From Zasmidium citrigriseum (taxonomy: Eukaryota; Ascomycota; Dothideomycetes; Mycosphaerellales; Mycosphaerellaceae), in NCBI GenBank assembly GCA_002786025.1, contig NHNW01000069.1:62001-126000 (forward strand): a stretch of 64,000 bases of DNA. The letters are read 5' to 3'. A program made the translations under genes and the position numbers. The stretch's first letter is position 1. Every line of letters begins with the position of its first letter. The notes beneath the pieces are model-generated. The model had not been told where the DNA came from. It saw only the letters and a program-made list of their open reading frames with translations, and ran no database searches. This document shows, piece after piece, positions 52,643 through 62,659 of this stretch.

Positions 52643-53944
52643 CTATATGATTTCGAACTCGTAAAAGACGTATGGCTCGAAGCCTTGGTCGCCACCAAAG
52701 CCCGCACTCGCCATTTCTTGTTGCATGTTGGAGTCATCCTGCTTGGGCTTGCCTTTCTTGTCCTTGCTCATCGCGTTGCCGCCTAGATCTGAGAACTTGG
52801 CGTCGAGAGATGACTTTGCCTTCTTTGAACGTTTCGAGTCGGTCTGTAGTCACATGTTAGCGTCAAAAACGATACACCCTACTCACTTCGAATCACTTAC
52901 CTTTATGAGCCCGCAGACGTAGGATAATGGGAGTCCGTATCTCAGTACGGTCTCCACAAACACCCGCAATGTGAGAACGTGTATCCAACCCATGACAGCA
53001 TCGCTGTAGCCTGTCCTCCCTAACCTCAGTGCCTCGCCCCAGACTCTCTTCTCTTCCTTCTCCAGCTTTCGAAGCTCTTGCTCCTCTGCTTCCCTCCCAC
53101 CGTCTGTGAACTTCATATCTCTCGGCACCCATCGGTGTTCTCTGCACTTGTGTACAAATTCTGCGCCGAACTTCTTAAAGACTGTCACCGCATACAGCTG
53201 ATACTCGTCGTCCTTGGCAAGCAGCTGGGCTGATCTAGGTACCACCATTTCGGTCAAACTCTCGTATGTCTTCAGAAAGTCCTTGGTGAGCTGATTGGGC
53301 ACGGCGATTAGGTGTTGTTGTAGATACTCGGAGTCTTCGGGCTTGAGGAGTGTGTCTGGGTTCACGACGGCTGTGAGGGACTTTTGTGAGAGGTTGCCGG
53401 TGTGACTGCGCTGTAGCGAGGCAAGGTTATTCTTCGTGGTGTTGTATTGGTTGAACTTTGCTTTGACATCGTTGTCAACCGAGGCGACTTCCTTTTGCAG
53501 GGTGTCGATGAGCTCGGCGATGGGCTTGTCTGCGCGGTACTTGACTTTGTTCCATTGGAAGGATTGGAGGTAGTTCTCTACCGGTTCTGTGGCCTCATTT
53601 CAGTACGGCAGCCTCCGTCACACGAGTACATCTTCATCCAACGTACTGTCATTGACAACCTTTTGTTCCTGGATCTTCTCTTCATCCCCCTCGAGCAGCG
53701 TCTTCAGGGAGTCCGCTACCTTGTCCACCACACCTCTGCACCCTTGGTCGAGCTTCGCCAGATCATCTGCTTGTTGTACCAGTGCATCTAGAGTGCCAAT
53801 CTTGAACTCCGGTATGGCAAATGGATATGTAGTGCCCTGGTCAGGGTTGACGCCAGACCGCAGTGCAGTGAGAGCTTCATCGCGGTCGCCAGAAGGGGAT
53901 ATGGAGGTCGGCAGCGACACGAGGAAGAAGGTCTGGGTCGGCAT
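52643..53944 (-). CDS. VMA5: V-type ATPase V1 subunit C
   Basis: Three exons, 53944-53647, 53586-52901 and 52843-52643 (394 aa; yeast Vma5 is about the same size), introns 60 and 57 nt. The start MPTQTFFLVSLPTSISPSG is the usual N-terminus. Intron 1 uses the GTACGT donor, giving VVNDKPVENYLQSFQWNKVK across the junction. Further family segments are RADKPIAELIDTLQKEVASV, FNQYNTTKNNLASLQRSHTG, VPRSAQLLAKDDEYQLYAVT and YGLPLSYVCGLIK; exon 3 ends FEPYVFYEFEII. Subunit C links the V1 peripheral stalks to V0 and is released during reversible disassembly, thus regulating vacuolar acidification. It is divergent from the glycine cleavage gene. Confidence 0.95.
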
Positions 53945-54285
53945 CCTGCACGTGGAGCTTCAGATGCTCGGAGAGAGAAGTGTTGGTCGTGATGATCGTT
54001 GCTAGCCTTCTTTTGTTGCTTGCAGTTCAATTGAGGCCATGACGACCAGCCCAAGCTCCAGTCACTCGAAAAGTGGGGCCGCTGTAGCCGCTCATCGGCC
54101 AACAACGGCATTGGCGACCGACTTCACGTTGTCCTTCACGGTCACCGACTGAACTTTTCCTCTCATCTTCACTTACGACATGATCTGCTTGGACTCTTGA
54201 CCCTACGGCAATATCCAGGTCGCTTTCACCGATCCAATTCGAAGATTTTATGGCAGAGCAATAAGCTCATTCAAGGTCAACAAAC
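53945..54285. promoter_or_regulatory. Divergent promoter, VMA5 / GCV1
   Basis: 341 bp separate the two ATGs, so both promoters share this interval. No specific operator is claimed. Confidence 0.55.
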
Positions 54286-55734
54286 ATGTCATCCTCCCGA
54301 GGCCTGCCACGGGCAGCGCTCTCTCTCCGGCAATCTCTTACAAGACCTCAAACGACACGCTTGATAGCTGCTCCGGCTGTACTCTCCAGGAACCTCTCTT
54401 CCAAGCCGATACGCCACCCCAATCAAGAAGTCAAATCCAAGACCTTCTTCAACACATCCTACGCTCAGCAACGCCGAGCCCAGAGCTCCAACGCTTCTCC
54501 CGCCCCAGAATTCTACACGGAAGAGAACCCCGGCCGAACAGCTTTGTACGACCTCCACCTTCAACATGGCGCCAAGATGGTTCCCTTCGGTGGCTACTCC
54601 ATGCCTGTCCAGTACTCGGATCTGTCAGTCGGCGAAAGCCACAAATGGACCCGAGAGAAGGCTTCTCTGTTTGATGTTGGTCACATGGTGCAGTATCATA
54701 TCGAAGGACCCGGCGCTGAAGCTTTCTTGGAATCTATCACGCCAGCTGGCCTGAAGGAGATGAAGCCAGGGCAGTCTTCCCTCTCTGCCTTGCTGCACCC
54801 TCAAACTGGAGGTATTTCGGACGACTGCATCATTACCCGTCTGGAAGAAGGACCGCGACATCTTTTCTACCTCGTTGCAAATGCCGGGTGCAGAGAAAAG
54901 GACTATAAATTCCTCTCATCCGCCATCGAGAAATGGGACAGCACAATGAACCCCGTCGCTCAACTGCGACACTTGGAACACGATTCGAAGCCGTACGGAC
55001 TTATCGCTCTTCAAGGCCCAATGGCCGCTGAAATTCTCCAATCCGCCCTCGCCGACACCTGCAAAGTCGATGTAACGAAATGGTACTTCGGCAGTATGAA
55101 GTACATCACCCTCGGCTTGCCAATGGGCGAAAGCCTCCCAATAGTCGCCAGCAGAGCCGGATACACCGGCGAAGACGGATTCGAGCTCTCGATTCACCCA
55201 TCTCAGACCGTCGAAGTCACCAAGCACCTCCTTGAAACCGCCACACCAGACAAACTCCGATTCGCAGGTCTCGGCGCCCGTGACAGTCTCCGCCTGGAAG
55301 CCGGTATGTGTCTCTACGGCCACGACCTCGACGACACAACCACACCCGTCGAAGCAGCCCTCAGCTGGATCATCCCCAAAGACCGCCGCGCCGGCGAGCG
55401 AGCCAACTTCAACGGCGCCGAGACCATAATCCCACAACTCACCCCCGTCTCCAAAGGCGGCGCAGGCGTCTCCCGACGCAGAATAGGTCTGACGATCGAA
55501 GGCGCCCCAGCACGTGAAGGCGCCGAGATCGTCGACAACGAAGGCAACGTGATTGGAAAGATCACCTCCGGCTGCCCCAGTCCTACCATGAAGAAGAACA
55601 TCGCCATGGGCTACATCAAAGACGGGATGCACAAGTCCGGGACAGAGGTACAAGTGATTGTGCGAGGGAAGAAGAGGAAAGCAGTGGTGACGAAGATGCC
55701 ATTTGTTCCTAGCAAGTATTTCAAGCCAGTTTAA
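54286..55734 (+). CDS. GCV1: Aminomethyltransferase, glycine cleavage T protein
   Basis: Single exon, 482 aa. The T protein takes the aminomethyl group from lipoylated H protein and yields methylene-tetrahydrofolate and ammonia, in the mitochondrial matrix. The first ~80 residues are rich in Arg/Ser/Ala with no acidic residues at the very start (MSSSRGLPRAALSLRQSLTR), a mitochondrial presequence. The enzyme body begins RTALYDLHLQHGAKMVPFGG; LFDVGHMVQYHIEGPGAEAF, GGISDDCIITRLEEG, LIALQGPMAAEIL, AGYTGEDGFELSI (folate-site Asp and Glu region) and GLGARDSLRLEAGMCLYGHD (catalytic region) follow. The barrel domain ends ITSGCPSPTMKKNIAMGYI. Length is normal with a somewhat long N-terminal linker. 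No introns. Confidence 0.95.
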   Translation: MSSSRGLPRAALSLRQSLTRPQTTRLIAAPAVLSRNLSSKPIRHPNQEVKSKTFFNTSYAQQRRAQSSNASPAPEFYTEENPGRTALYDLHLQHGAKMVPFGGYSMPVQYSDLSVGESHKWTREKASLFDVGHMVQYHIEGPGAEAFLESITPAGLKEMKPGQSSLSALLHPQTGGISDDCIITRLEEGPRHLFYLVANAGCREKDYKFLSSAIEKWDSTMNPVAQLRHLEHDSKPYGLIALQGPMAAEILQSALADTCKVDVTKWYFGSMKYITLGLPMGESLPIVASRAGYTGEDGFELSIHPSQTVEVTKHLLETATPDKLRFAGLGARDSLRLEAGMCLYGHDLDDTTTPVEAALSWIIPKDRRAGERANFNGAETIIPQLTPVSKGGAGVSRRRIGLTIEGAPAREGAEIVDNEGNVIGKITSGCPSPTMKKNIAMGYIKDGMHKSGTEVQVIVRGKKRKAVVTKMPFVPSKYFKPV

Positions 55735-56158
55735 TTCATCAATGGCAAATTCAAGTGGTGGTGGACCATCCAGGGACCAGCTCAACCTCTTTCCCTATAC
55801 CAGGTCCAGCTCCTGCAGAGCTTTGCATTCGTGCCTTTCCAGCTTCTCTTCTTTCTCATTCAATTACAGTCCCGCGTCTTGATTACAACCCCATTTACAG
55901 TTACAATTCCATGTTACAATTACAGCTCCTTGTTGGAGCGGACGACGTTCGCTTATGCGTCGTCTATGCAGGCGTCAACTCGTCAATCGTTGAAATGATT
56001 CGGGGCCGTAAGGCCATTCTTGTTTAGATGCGTGGGTATCCAGCTTGAGTCGGCGCCGGTAAGAAAGGTTGTGCCTGAAAACGAATGTCAGTCTTTTGGT
56101 TCTTTGTCCGATTGAGTCCCTCGCACATACTCACTTGTTGCAATGAAATTTGTCCCTT
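55735..56158. other. Convergent 3' intergenic region
   Basis: Between two convergent genes. Contains several ATTACAGTTACAATT-like near-repeats around 55861-55931 that may be part of 3' UTRs; no gene. Confidence 0.45.
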
Positions 56159-57595
56159 CTACGAACGCGGCTTTTGCCAGTACGTGGGGAGGTTCGCCAG
56201 TGGCGTGAATGTCGCCACGACAGCATCCTTGCACACCGAGGCGAAGCTTGGGCGCTTGGTCGTTTGAACGTGCTTCTCGCTACTGGACGATGCCGAAGAT
56301 TGAGACCCCATTGATCCGGTCTTCTTCAGGACACCTTTCTGCGGTCGTGGTCGGCTCTTCGATGGTCGCAGCTTGCGGTGTGGGATTGGTGCATCCTTCT
56401 CGAACGACTTGATCTCCCTAGGTGTCACGCCGTCTTTCTTGTTGCCGTCCGCAGCTGCCAGGTTCGAAAGTGGGCCCGATGTAATCTTTACGCTGAGCGA
56501 CGAGCGGAGACTATCTCCCCTGCTTGATCTCTTGTTGGTGTTCTCTGTAGCCGGCGGCTCTGCGATGCGCTGCGACGATGCGAGCATGTTGCAATTGCTG
56601 TGAAACGATGCCATCCTCAAGGCCCGTGATACATGGTCATTCTCATCCTCCTCTTCATCGTCAGACTCGATTGCGCTCTCATGCTGGTCGATGAGCACAA
56701 GTCTGATCTTTTGTGGGACTTGCGGTTGTGGTTGCGCATCCTGTTCCGCCATGCGACGCTCGTACTCCTCGGCGGCTCTCTCGTCTTGAATCATTCTGCG
56801 CTCTGCATAACTCTTGCGCTTGTTTTGTGTCGCTATGCGGGTGCCGATATCGACGTAGACGTCGTCATCTTCACTGTCGGATGCGATGGCGTCTTCGGCG
56901 TCTGCCGGTGCGACGAGTTTGATGTCTTCCTTCTGGCAATTCTTGCTCTCCTTCTGGCCATCGGCTTCGTTCAGTCGCGCAATCGGATGCTTTGGGTACT
57001 TGTCTCCGAGCGCTCGAAGATTCTGTTGCATGCCCTTGGAGCGATGCAGCTGTGGTGCAGTTGGTGGACGCTTCGTCGCGCATGTCGGCACATCGTCGCG
57101 GTGCGGTGTTGTAGTCGTCTTGTGAGAAGATTGTGGAACGGGTTCGGCAAGTTCTTCGATCGTCCATGCGCTGCTGACGGCGCCGCTTTGCCACGTCTGT
57201 CGTCGCTCGGCGGGAGGCCGCATGCCGTTGCGATGCGACATCTTCGCGAGGTCACCCGCGCTCTTCGTCGGACAGTGTAGGGAGTCTGAGTGGTCCTTGA
57301 CGAGTGGGCGCATTTCGAGTGTGTCGAGGAGAGACCCAGTCGGGCGCTCGAAGGCTGGGATGGGCTTGTAGCTTGGTGTCGCTGATTGCGACGTTCGAGG
57401 AGAAGACGACGAGGTCCTGTTAGGAATCAAGAAGCCTCTCTGGACGATGCAGCCGTCCTCGTTGACGACAGTCGAAGGGCGTCGCTCTGACTTTTGCGAT
57501 GATCTGCGGGTTCTCTTCCATTCCTTGTCCAGGCACTCGCGCAGGATCTCGTCGGTGGTCCTGCCGCCGGAGGAAGTACTGGAGGATCGGTCCAT
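56159..57595 (-). CDS. Disordered Ser-rich protein, unknown function
   Basis: Single exon, 478 aa, not recognised. It starts MDRSSSTSSGGRTTDEILRE; the TTDEILRECLDKEWKRTRRS segment is likely a short helix. Most of the protein is disordered with many Ser/Thr-Pro sites. An acidic stretch (ASDSEDDDVYVDIG) and a charged helix (YAERRMIQDERAAEEYERRM) lie in the middle, followed by VPQKIRLVLIDQHE and another acidic run (SDDEEEDEND). The end is basic and Ser-rich with a hydrophobic tail (VATFTPLANLPTYW). Composition and lack of stops over 1.4 kb support a true gene. Role is unknown. Confidence 0.7.
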   Translation of the reverse strand: MDRSSSTSSGGRTTDEILRECLDKEWKRTRRSSQKSERRPSTVVNEDGCIVQRGFLIPNRTSSSSPRTSQSATPSYKPIPAFERPTGSLLDTLEMRPLVKDHSDSLHCPTKSAGDLAKMSHRNGMRPPAERRQTWQSGAVSSAWTIEELAEPVPQSSHKTTTTPHRDDVPTCATKRPPTAPQLHRSKGMQQNLRALGDKYPKHPIARLNEADGQKESKNCQKEDIKLVAPADAEDAIASDSEDDDVYVDIGTRIATQNKRKSYAERRMIQDERAAEEYERRMAEQDAQPQPQVPQKIRLVLIDQHESAIESDDEEEDENDHVSRALRMASFHSNCNMLASSQRIAEPPATENTNKRSSRGDSLRSSLSVKITSGPLSNLAAADGNKKDGVTPREIKSFEKDAPIPHRKLRPSKSRPRPQKGVLKKTGSMGSQSSASSSSEKHVQTTKRPSFASVCKDAVVATFTPLANLPTYWQKPRS

Positions 57596-58595
57596 GGTGA
57601 ATGCGGATGCGACGAAGTGGAGATGTTGCTGCTAAGGAAATGCGCTGTGCAAATGCGAGGTAAAGAGACGAAACAGGTGCATGGAGCGGAGAGGTGACAT
57701 GGGATATGACCAGTGCGCGAGTGTTCGACATGCGCGCGCACTTGAGGGTTTTGGAGACCCTGCATGAACGCAAGCGCTGCAGCCAATAGCGATGGAGGCG
57801 TTGGAAAGATGAAACCTGCACATGAAAGACAAGGAAGGTGCGCCTACCTGTTCACCTTCGCACATTCAGGTGAGTCCTTCGCCTGCAAGACATGTACAGG
57901 ACAAAAGGGATCTGTGCTTCCTCGTCCCAATCATGCAGATACGTGGAGGCCTTCAAGAGTTCTTATTCTCGGGCTCGGCTTGCAGTCGCTGCTTTAGTCG
58001 CAGTCGCAACTCGCCGTCGCGAACGTGGGGTCCGCTGAGCCCGCTTTCCTCAGCGCACGAAGTGGTTGAATTTTGCTGCGCCATTGGATCTGCTGTCTCG
58101 ACAACGTACGATCGAAGCGCAAAGATGCTGACGCAAAAGTCGATGGCATGGAAATCCCAAGTCAGCCAATGTAAGCATCATGATGGACTATCTCACATGC
58201 GAGTCGTACAGCGCGCGCGGACAAGGTGTCGCGCTCTGGGGAAACCTCGTAGCCGGCCAAAGCATTCGCATGAGCACATGAGCGCTATTGATACCATTTC
58301 AAAGAGATAGAGAGCATCTTTATTGAAGATGATGATTTTATCAAAACAAGAGATAGCGACCTCGAAGACGTGAAGTGCTGGAAGCTCGAGCGGCATCTGC
58401 ACGGGCGGCTACTCCCGCTGCAAGGGACTGAAAGCTTATCTCGTTCCTGCCTCACCGACTCGGAGCCCGACATGTGCGAGACCGTGCACTGTGCTTCTTG
58501 ATCCCCTCGTATCGCGGACATATCCTCGTCAATCGATACATCACTCCCGTCGAGCGCTTCACCTCATCCACGAAATCTTCAACAACAGACACAAG
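57596..58595. other. Divergent intergenic, 1 kb, no gene seen
   Basis: Lies between two outward-facing starts. Short frames only. Expected to hold the upstream regions of the disordered protein and APS kinase genes. Confidence 0.45.
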
Positions 58596-59354
58596 ATGGC
58601 AACGTGAGTGAATCAGTCCGCCGGCCACGTGGGGGTTCTATACGAGAATTTGGCTCGAGCATGCGACCAACTCTAACGGCGGGTTAGCAACATCACATGG
58701 CACCCGGGCCTCACCCGCAAGGAGCGCACCGAACTCCGGAAGCAGAAGGGTGCCACCATCTGGTTCACTGGTCTCTCTGCGTCGGGCAAGTCGACCATTG
58801 CTACGGCTCTGGAGCAGCATTTGCTCCATCTTGGTCTTCAGACCTACCGTCTCGATGGTGACAACGTTCGCTTTGGCCTGAACAAGGACTTGGGTTTCTC
58901 TCCCAAGGACCGTGAGGAGAACATTCGCCGGATTGCTGAGGTACTTCACTTACCGCACATTGTATTTCAAAGCTTTCACTTATCAGTGACTCAACAGGTT
59001 GCCAAACTCTTCGCCGACTCCACCACCCTCGCCCTCACATCCTTCATCTCTCCATACAAGGCCGACCGTGATCTGGCCCGCAAGCTCCACGCCGACACCA
59101 CCAACACCGACTCCCCTCTCCCATTCATCGAGGTCTTCGTTGACATCCCAGTTGAGGAGGCTGAGAAGAGAGATCCCAAGGGCTTGTACAAGAAGGCCAG
59201 AGCTGGCGAGATCAAGGAGTTCACTGGCATCAGTGCTCCATACGAGGCACCAGAGAAGCCAGAGATTCACATCCACTCTGAGAAGACTAGCGTTGAAGAG
59301 GCTGTCGCTATCATCACCAAGTACTTGGAGGACCAGGGACTGCTCAAGGCTTAG
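58596..59354 (+). CDS. MET14: Adenylyl-sulfate (APS) kinase
   Basis: Three exons, 58596-58603, 58688-58940 and 58998-59354, give 205 aa (yeast Met14 is 202). Exon 1 is only 8 nt (Met-Ala plus two bases), ending at a GTGAGT donor; intron 1 is 84 nt and intron 2 is 57 nt. The protein starts [16 protein letters not shown], as usual for the family. The P-loop GLSASGKST is at residues 31-39, followed by [20 protein letters not shown] and [18 protein letters not shown] (motif joined across intron 2), then [16 protein letters not shown] and [20 protein letters not shown]. The enzyme makes PAPS from APS and ATP in cytosolic sulfate assimilation. The frames without exon 1 have no ATG before the P-loop region, so the mini-exon is needed. 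Confidence 0.94.
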
Positions 59355-59876
59355 AAAAAGCAGAGCTATAGAACTCGGGCATAGAGAGCTCGTCAGAGCT
59401 GTAGGGAAGTGTACAGGATCTTGTGGATATGATGATGAAAAGAACGGGTATGAAAAATGATGAAAAGCTTCGCATTCGAACAATCACCCCTGGTGTTCAA
59501 ACTTATCTCCATTCCCTTTCCCCTCCATTATGGAGGCTCCATATCACAGCATCTGCCCGATCCAACACATCCGTGCCCAATCTCACGCTTGCTGCCCATC
59601 ATCGCCCAGCAAATTTCTTCACCTCGCCCGTCAGGTCGCAATGCAACTTCCCTTCTCACGCCCATCACATCGGCCTCCAAGCCCTACAGCGCATATATAA
59701 GCCCAACGACACTACCGGGCAGAACATCGGCCAACACAAAGAACTTGCTCAGACTCTTTAAACCGTTTAGAAGCCAAGAGTGACGACTTCCGTCTCGGTT
59801 CCGCGGCGAGCAGCCCAAAGATCTACGACAGGGATATGCCCTGATGACCACGTGTGGAGTTGTGGAGAGCGACTAA
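59355..59876. other. APS kinase 3' flank
   Basis: Convergent intergenic region; frames of 108-112 codons (59423-59783) lack domains. No gene recognised. Confidence 0.45.
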
Positions 59877-60226
59877 GGCCCTGAATACTTCGCCTGGATT
59901 TAAGCAAATCCAGGTCTGTTTTATTACAGTCATATGTGTCTTATTAAATCCGCCTTGAATACTTGAAAAACGTGGATTTGTTGGCCCCACCCTCATTCTT
60001 AGCCGGACTACCGCAAGAAGTAGGTATATGCGCTAAATCCAGTTGTCTCTACAAAGACAGCATTCTCCGGCTTTGCTCTGGATTTGACGCTCACCCAGAT
60101 TTCTAACCTCTTTGCTAAAGCCACGTTGAATACTTTCCACCCCGACTTTGGAAGACAAATCGCCAAAATCATATGATTTTCGAAGGTCCCATAACTTTGC
60201 TAAATCCAGGCGAAGTATTCAGGGCC
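59877..60226. mobile_element. Harbinger-type MITE
   Basis: 350 bp with perfect 26-bp terminal inverted repeats: 59877-59902 starts GGCCCTGAATACTTCGCC and is the reverse complement of 60201-60226. An exact TAA lies directly outside each end (59874-59876 and 60227-60229), the TWA duplication of PIF/Harbinger elements. Internally the words GAATACTT and (C)TGGATTT or their complements recur several times (for example the hairpin CTGGATTT-AAGC-AAATCCAG near 59894-59913). There is no coding frame, and CA/TG are retained, so it is not RIP-mutated. Confidence 0.85.
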
Positions 60227-60610
60227 TAACGTCGGAGTCGCCGACGCCAACGGAAATGCTGGGGGTGTTTGCTCGGTCTCGTACGGGGACGAGTCCTGTC
60301 ATGAGATGAGATGGGAGATGTTGTGTCATGGGAATGGTGACGAACACTTAACGAGGACTGCCCAGGTGGGAGATGAGGTGTGATGTGACTTTTGATCTCC
60401 TTTTGATTTCGAATCTAGTCCTCCGCGGACTTGTCTGCTATGCTATCGTACAGTGTTCTCTATAGATCGTCTTTCCATGATCTTGCGGCCGTTGCTTCAT
60501 GTGGGATATCTCAAATCCAAGATTGGGCGCTTCTTGGGCCCTTGTGATACCAGAACGCCTCGCTCGCTAATTATACAGTGAAGTGGTATCTTCAAAAAGG
60601 TCTCGCAATC
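60227..60610. other. 3' flank of ankyrin gene
   Basis: No gene seen; between the MITE and the stop of the ankyrin protein. Confidence 0.45.
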
Positions 60611-61795
60611 TTATGATCTTGCCGCAACAGATGCCCTCAGCAAAGTCATGATTTCTTTCGAGCTGGACTGCGTCTCAGCTACTTGGAGGGGTGTCTCGTA
60701 GTTCTCGTTCCGTCGCAGAGGATCGGCGCCGTATTTAAGCAGCATTTTGGTCATGCTCTCGGAGCCAGTCATGATCGCGCAGTGCAGTGGAGTGTTGCCG
60801 TCAGCCATTGGATGGTTTGGATTCGCCTTGGCCTTCAGGAGTAGCTCGGTGACCTCGGTGTTGCCAGGCCAGACAGACCAGTGGATCGCAGCGACATTGA
60901 TGAACGAGAGTCTGTTGACGTCTGGCTTGTATTCGAGCAGGAGGGCGACCAGCTCAGGCGAGCCGTACTTGCAGGCATACATCAGGGGAGTGGTCTTGTA
61001 GGCGTTGTTGATGTTGACGTCCGCGCCTCGCTCCAAGAAGAATCGCACCAATTCTAGATCATTGTTTCGGATTGCCTGATGGAGGGGACTGGAGGCAGAC
61101 TGGGCGCTACAGGGGTTCAGCTCCGCATTGTGTGCTAGTAACAGCTCGGCCGCGTCAAATTGACCATATGACGCGGCCCCAGCCAGTGGGCAGATATGGC
61201 CGGCCTTGGCCGGTTTGAACGATTCGAATAGGCCTCCGACAAGTACTGACGAGTTGATGGGTGCACCTTGGGCGAGCAGCAATTCGATGCCGGTAAGGTC
61301 GCCAGAGCACGCGGCGTCGAAAAGTTGGTTTGCTAGAGCGTTCTTCTCCTTTGCGCTCATTGTAGGCATTGACGGTGATGGTACCGGGCATGTTGTGTTG
61401 ATCTCTGACGATGATGTTCTTGGCGACGAGGTAGGTGAGGCGGTTGGTGAAGCAGTCGCGGGAGATGCTGGCGGAGACCACTTTGCCTTTGTGGCCTGGA
61501 AAGGAGGTGCAGGCACAGGTAACGAAGGCTTCTTGCTGCGCATGATTGATCGACCGGCTTCAGAGTCTGTTCGGATTTGTGTGGCCCAGATGCCTCCTCT
61601 GTAAGATGTTAGAAGGCTGGAATGTTTGTTGCTGGGGAGGTCGGCTTGCCGTTGTCTTATGCTGTCGTTGAACATGAAAGAATCTTGTCTTCGGAGGCTT
61701 TCGTTGGTAGAACCATCTTCGTGGGCGGCCTCAGGGCTTTGTGGCGACGAGTATAGGCCCAGGTGTTGGAACGACCTCATGGTGTCGAAGCCCAT
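60611..61795 (-). CDS. Ankyrin-repeat protein
   Basis: Single exon, 394 aa. The N-terminal ~140 residues are disordered and Ser/Pro rich. Ankyrin repeats begin about residue 150 (LANQLFDAACSGDLTGIELL LAQGAP, here split) and continue as five or six units: CPLAGAASYGQFDAAELLLA, SSPLHQAIRNNDLELVRFFL, TTPLMYACKYGSPELVALLL, VAAIHWSVWPGNTEVTELLL and NTPLHCAIMTGSESMTKMLL, ending ETPLQVAETQSSSKEIMTLL. This is a protein-interaction module; partner and role are unknown. An overlapping frame (61925-61731) starts MAPENIFRASAHFTPQDPIL and looks protein-like. It could be a true first exon joined to the main frame through a weak GTCGTT donor and an acceptor before GCCGCCCACG, or an upstream ORF. Confidence 0.85.
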   Translation of the reverse strand: MGFDTMRSFQHLGLYSSPQSPEAAHEDGSTNESLRRQDSFMFNDSIRQRQADLPSNKHSSLLTSYRGGIWATQIRTDSEAGRSIMRSKKPSLPVPAPPFQATKAKWSPPASPATASPTASPTSSPRTSSSEINTTCPVPSPSMPTMSAKEKNALANQLFDAACSGDLTGIELLLAQGAPINSSVLVGGLFESFKPAKAGHICPLAGAASYGQFDAAELLLAHNAELNPCSAQSASSPLHQAIRNNDLELVRFFLERGADVNINNAYKTTPLMYACKYGSPELVALLLEYKPDVNRLSFINVAAIHWSVWPGNTEVTELLLKAKANPNHPMADGNTPLHCAIMTGSESMTKMLLKYGADPLRRNENYETPLQVAETQSSSKEIMTLLRASVAARS

Positions 61796-62659
61796 GTTGT
61801 CGTAGGTGTTGGTGGAACTCGTTGGTGATAGTGTCTTCTGGCCAAGAGTGATCGACTAGTCGCTGTAGGATTGGATCCTGAGGCGTAAAGTGCGCAGAAG
61901 CACGAAATATATTCTCCGGGGCCAAGAGAGAGGTGCACGAAGGCGGCGCTCAGCTATGAGCCCTGGGTGGGATGATGGTGGTCTGTGTTAGATAAGGCGA
62001 CCGCCAGGTGAGACTGGGCAGTTCGGTGTGCAGGGCTGATGAGAGGTCTCAAGGGGAGAAGTAGTGCAGCATGAAGAGGGCGAGTGCTACATCGCGCATA
62101 CGAAACAGGCGGAGAGACAGACATGTAGAAGAAGGGCGGATGTGACATGCCAGTCACCACCGGGCCAAGCTTACAGATGGCGCGCAAATGGTGGAGTAAT
62201 CGGCGGGCTGGCGGTGGAAGCGTAGGCCACGGGGCAGCAGTTAGATGAGCCGTGGTGAGAGCGTAGGGCAGACGACGAGAAGCGCTCGCCGCCATTTAGG
62301 CCGCTTCTCTGCTGAAGCCCAGGCGGTTTTGCGCAGCGGGGGTCGGTGAGGGCTGGTGGAGCACGGACACTCCGCCACAGTACCTGCCGGCGACGTTGCA
62401 TCCAAATGCCAGGCACCGCAAGGTTGGCTCCGAGAGTGCATGGCACGCATCACAGGCGCTCCCGATTGCGCAGGCTGCATTATTACTGTTGACCATCCAT
62501 TTGATTGAGATGCATGGGCGGAATGAATGTCAGCAGCAATTCCATTTCGCGCTCCGAGTATTAGGGCACGTTTATAGTCGATATCCAGTGACTAACAATG
62601 GTGTTTTGAGCCTAGTAGTGTCGATTAGGGTTATGGAGCGTTCGGAACGAGATTGCGTG
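61796..62659. other. Ankyrin gene upstream region
   Basis: Contains the possible extra first exon described for the ankyrin gene (61925-61731). No other gene recognised. Normal CA/TG content. Confidence 0.45.

Noticed and set aside
54916..55785. 289-codon antisense frame over GCV1
   Set aside because: Antisense shadow of a conserved enzyme; composition follows the complementary codons.
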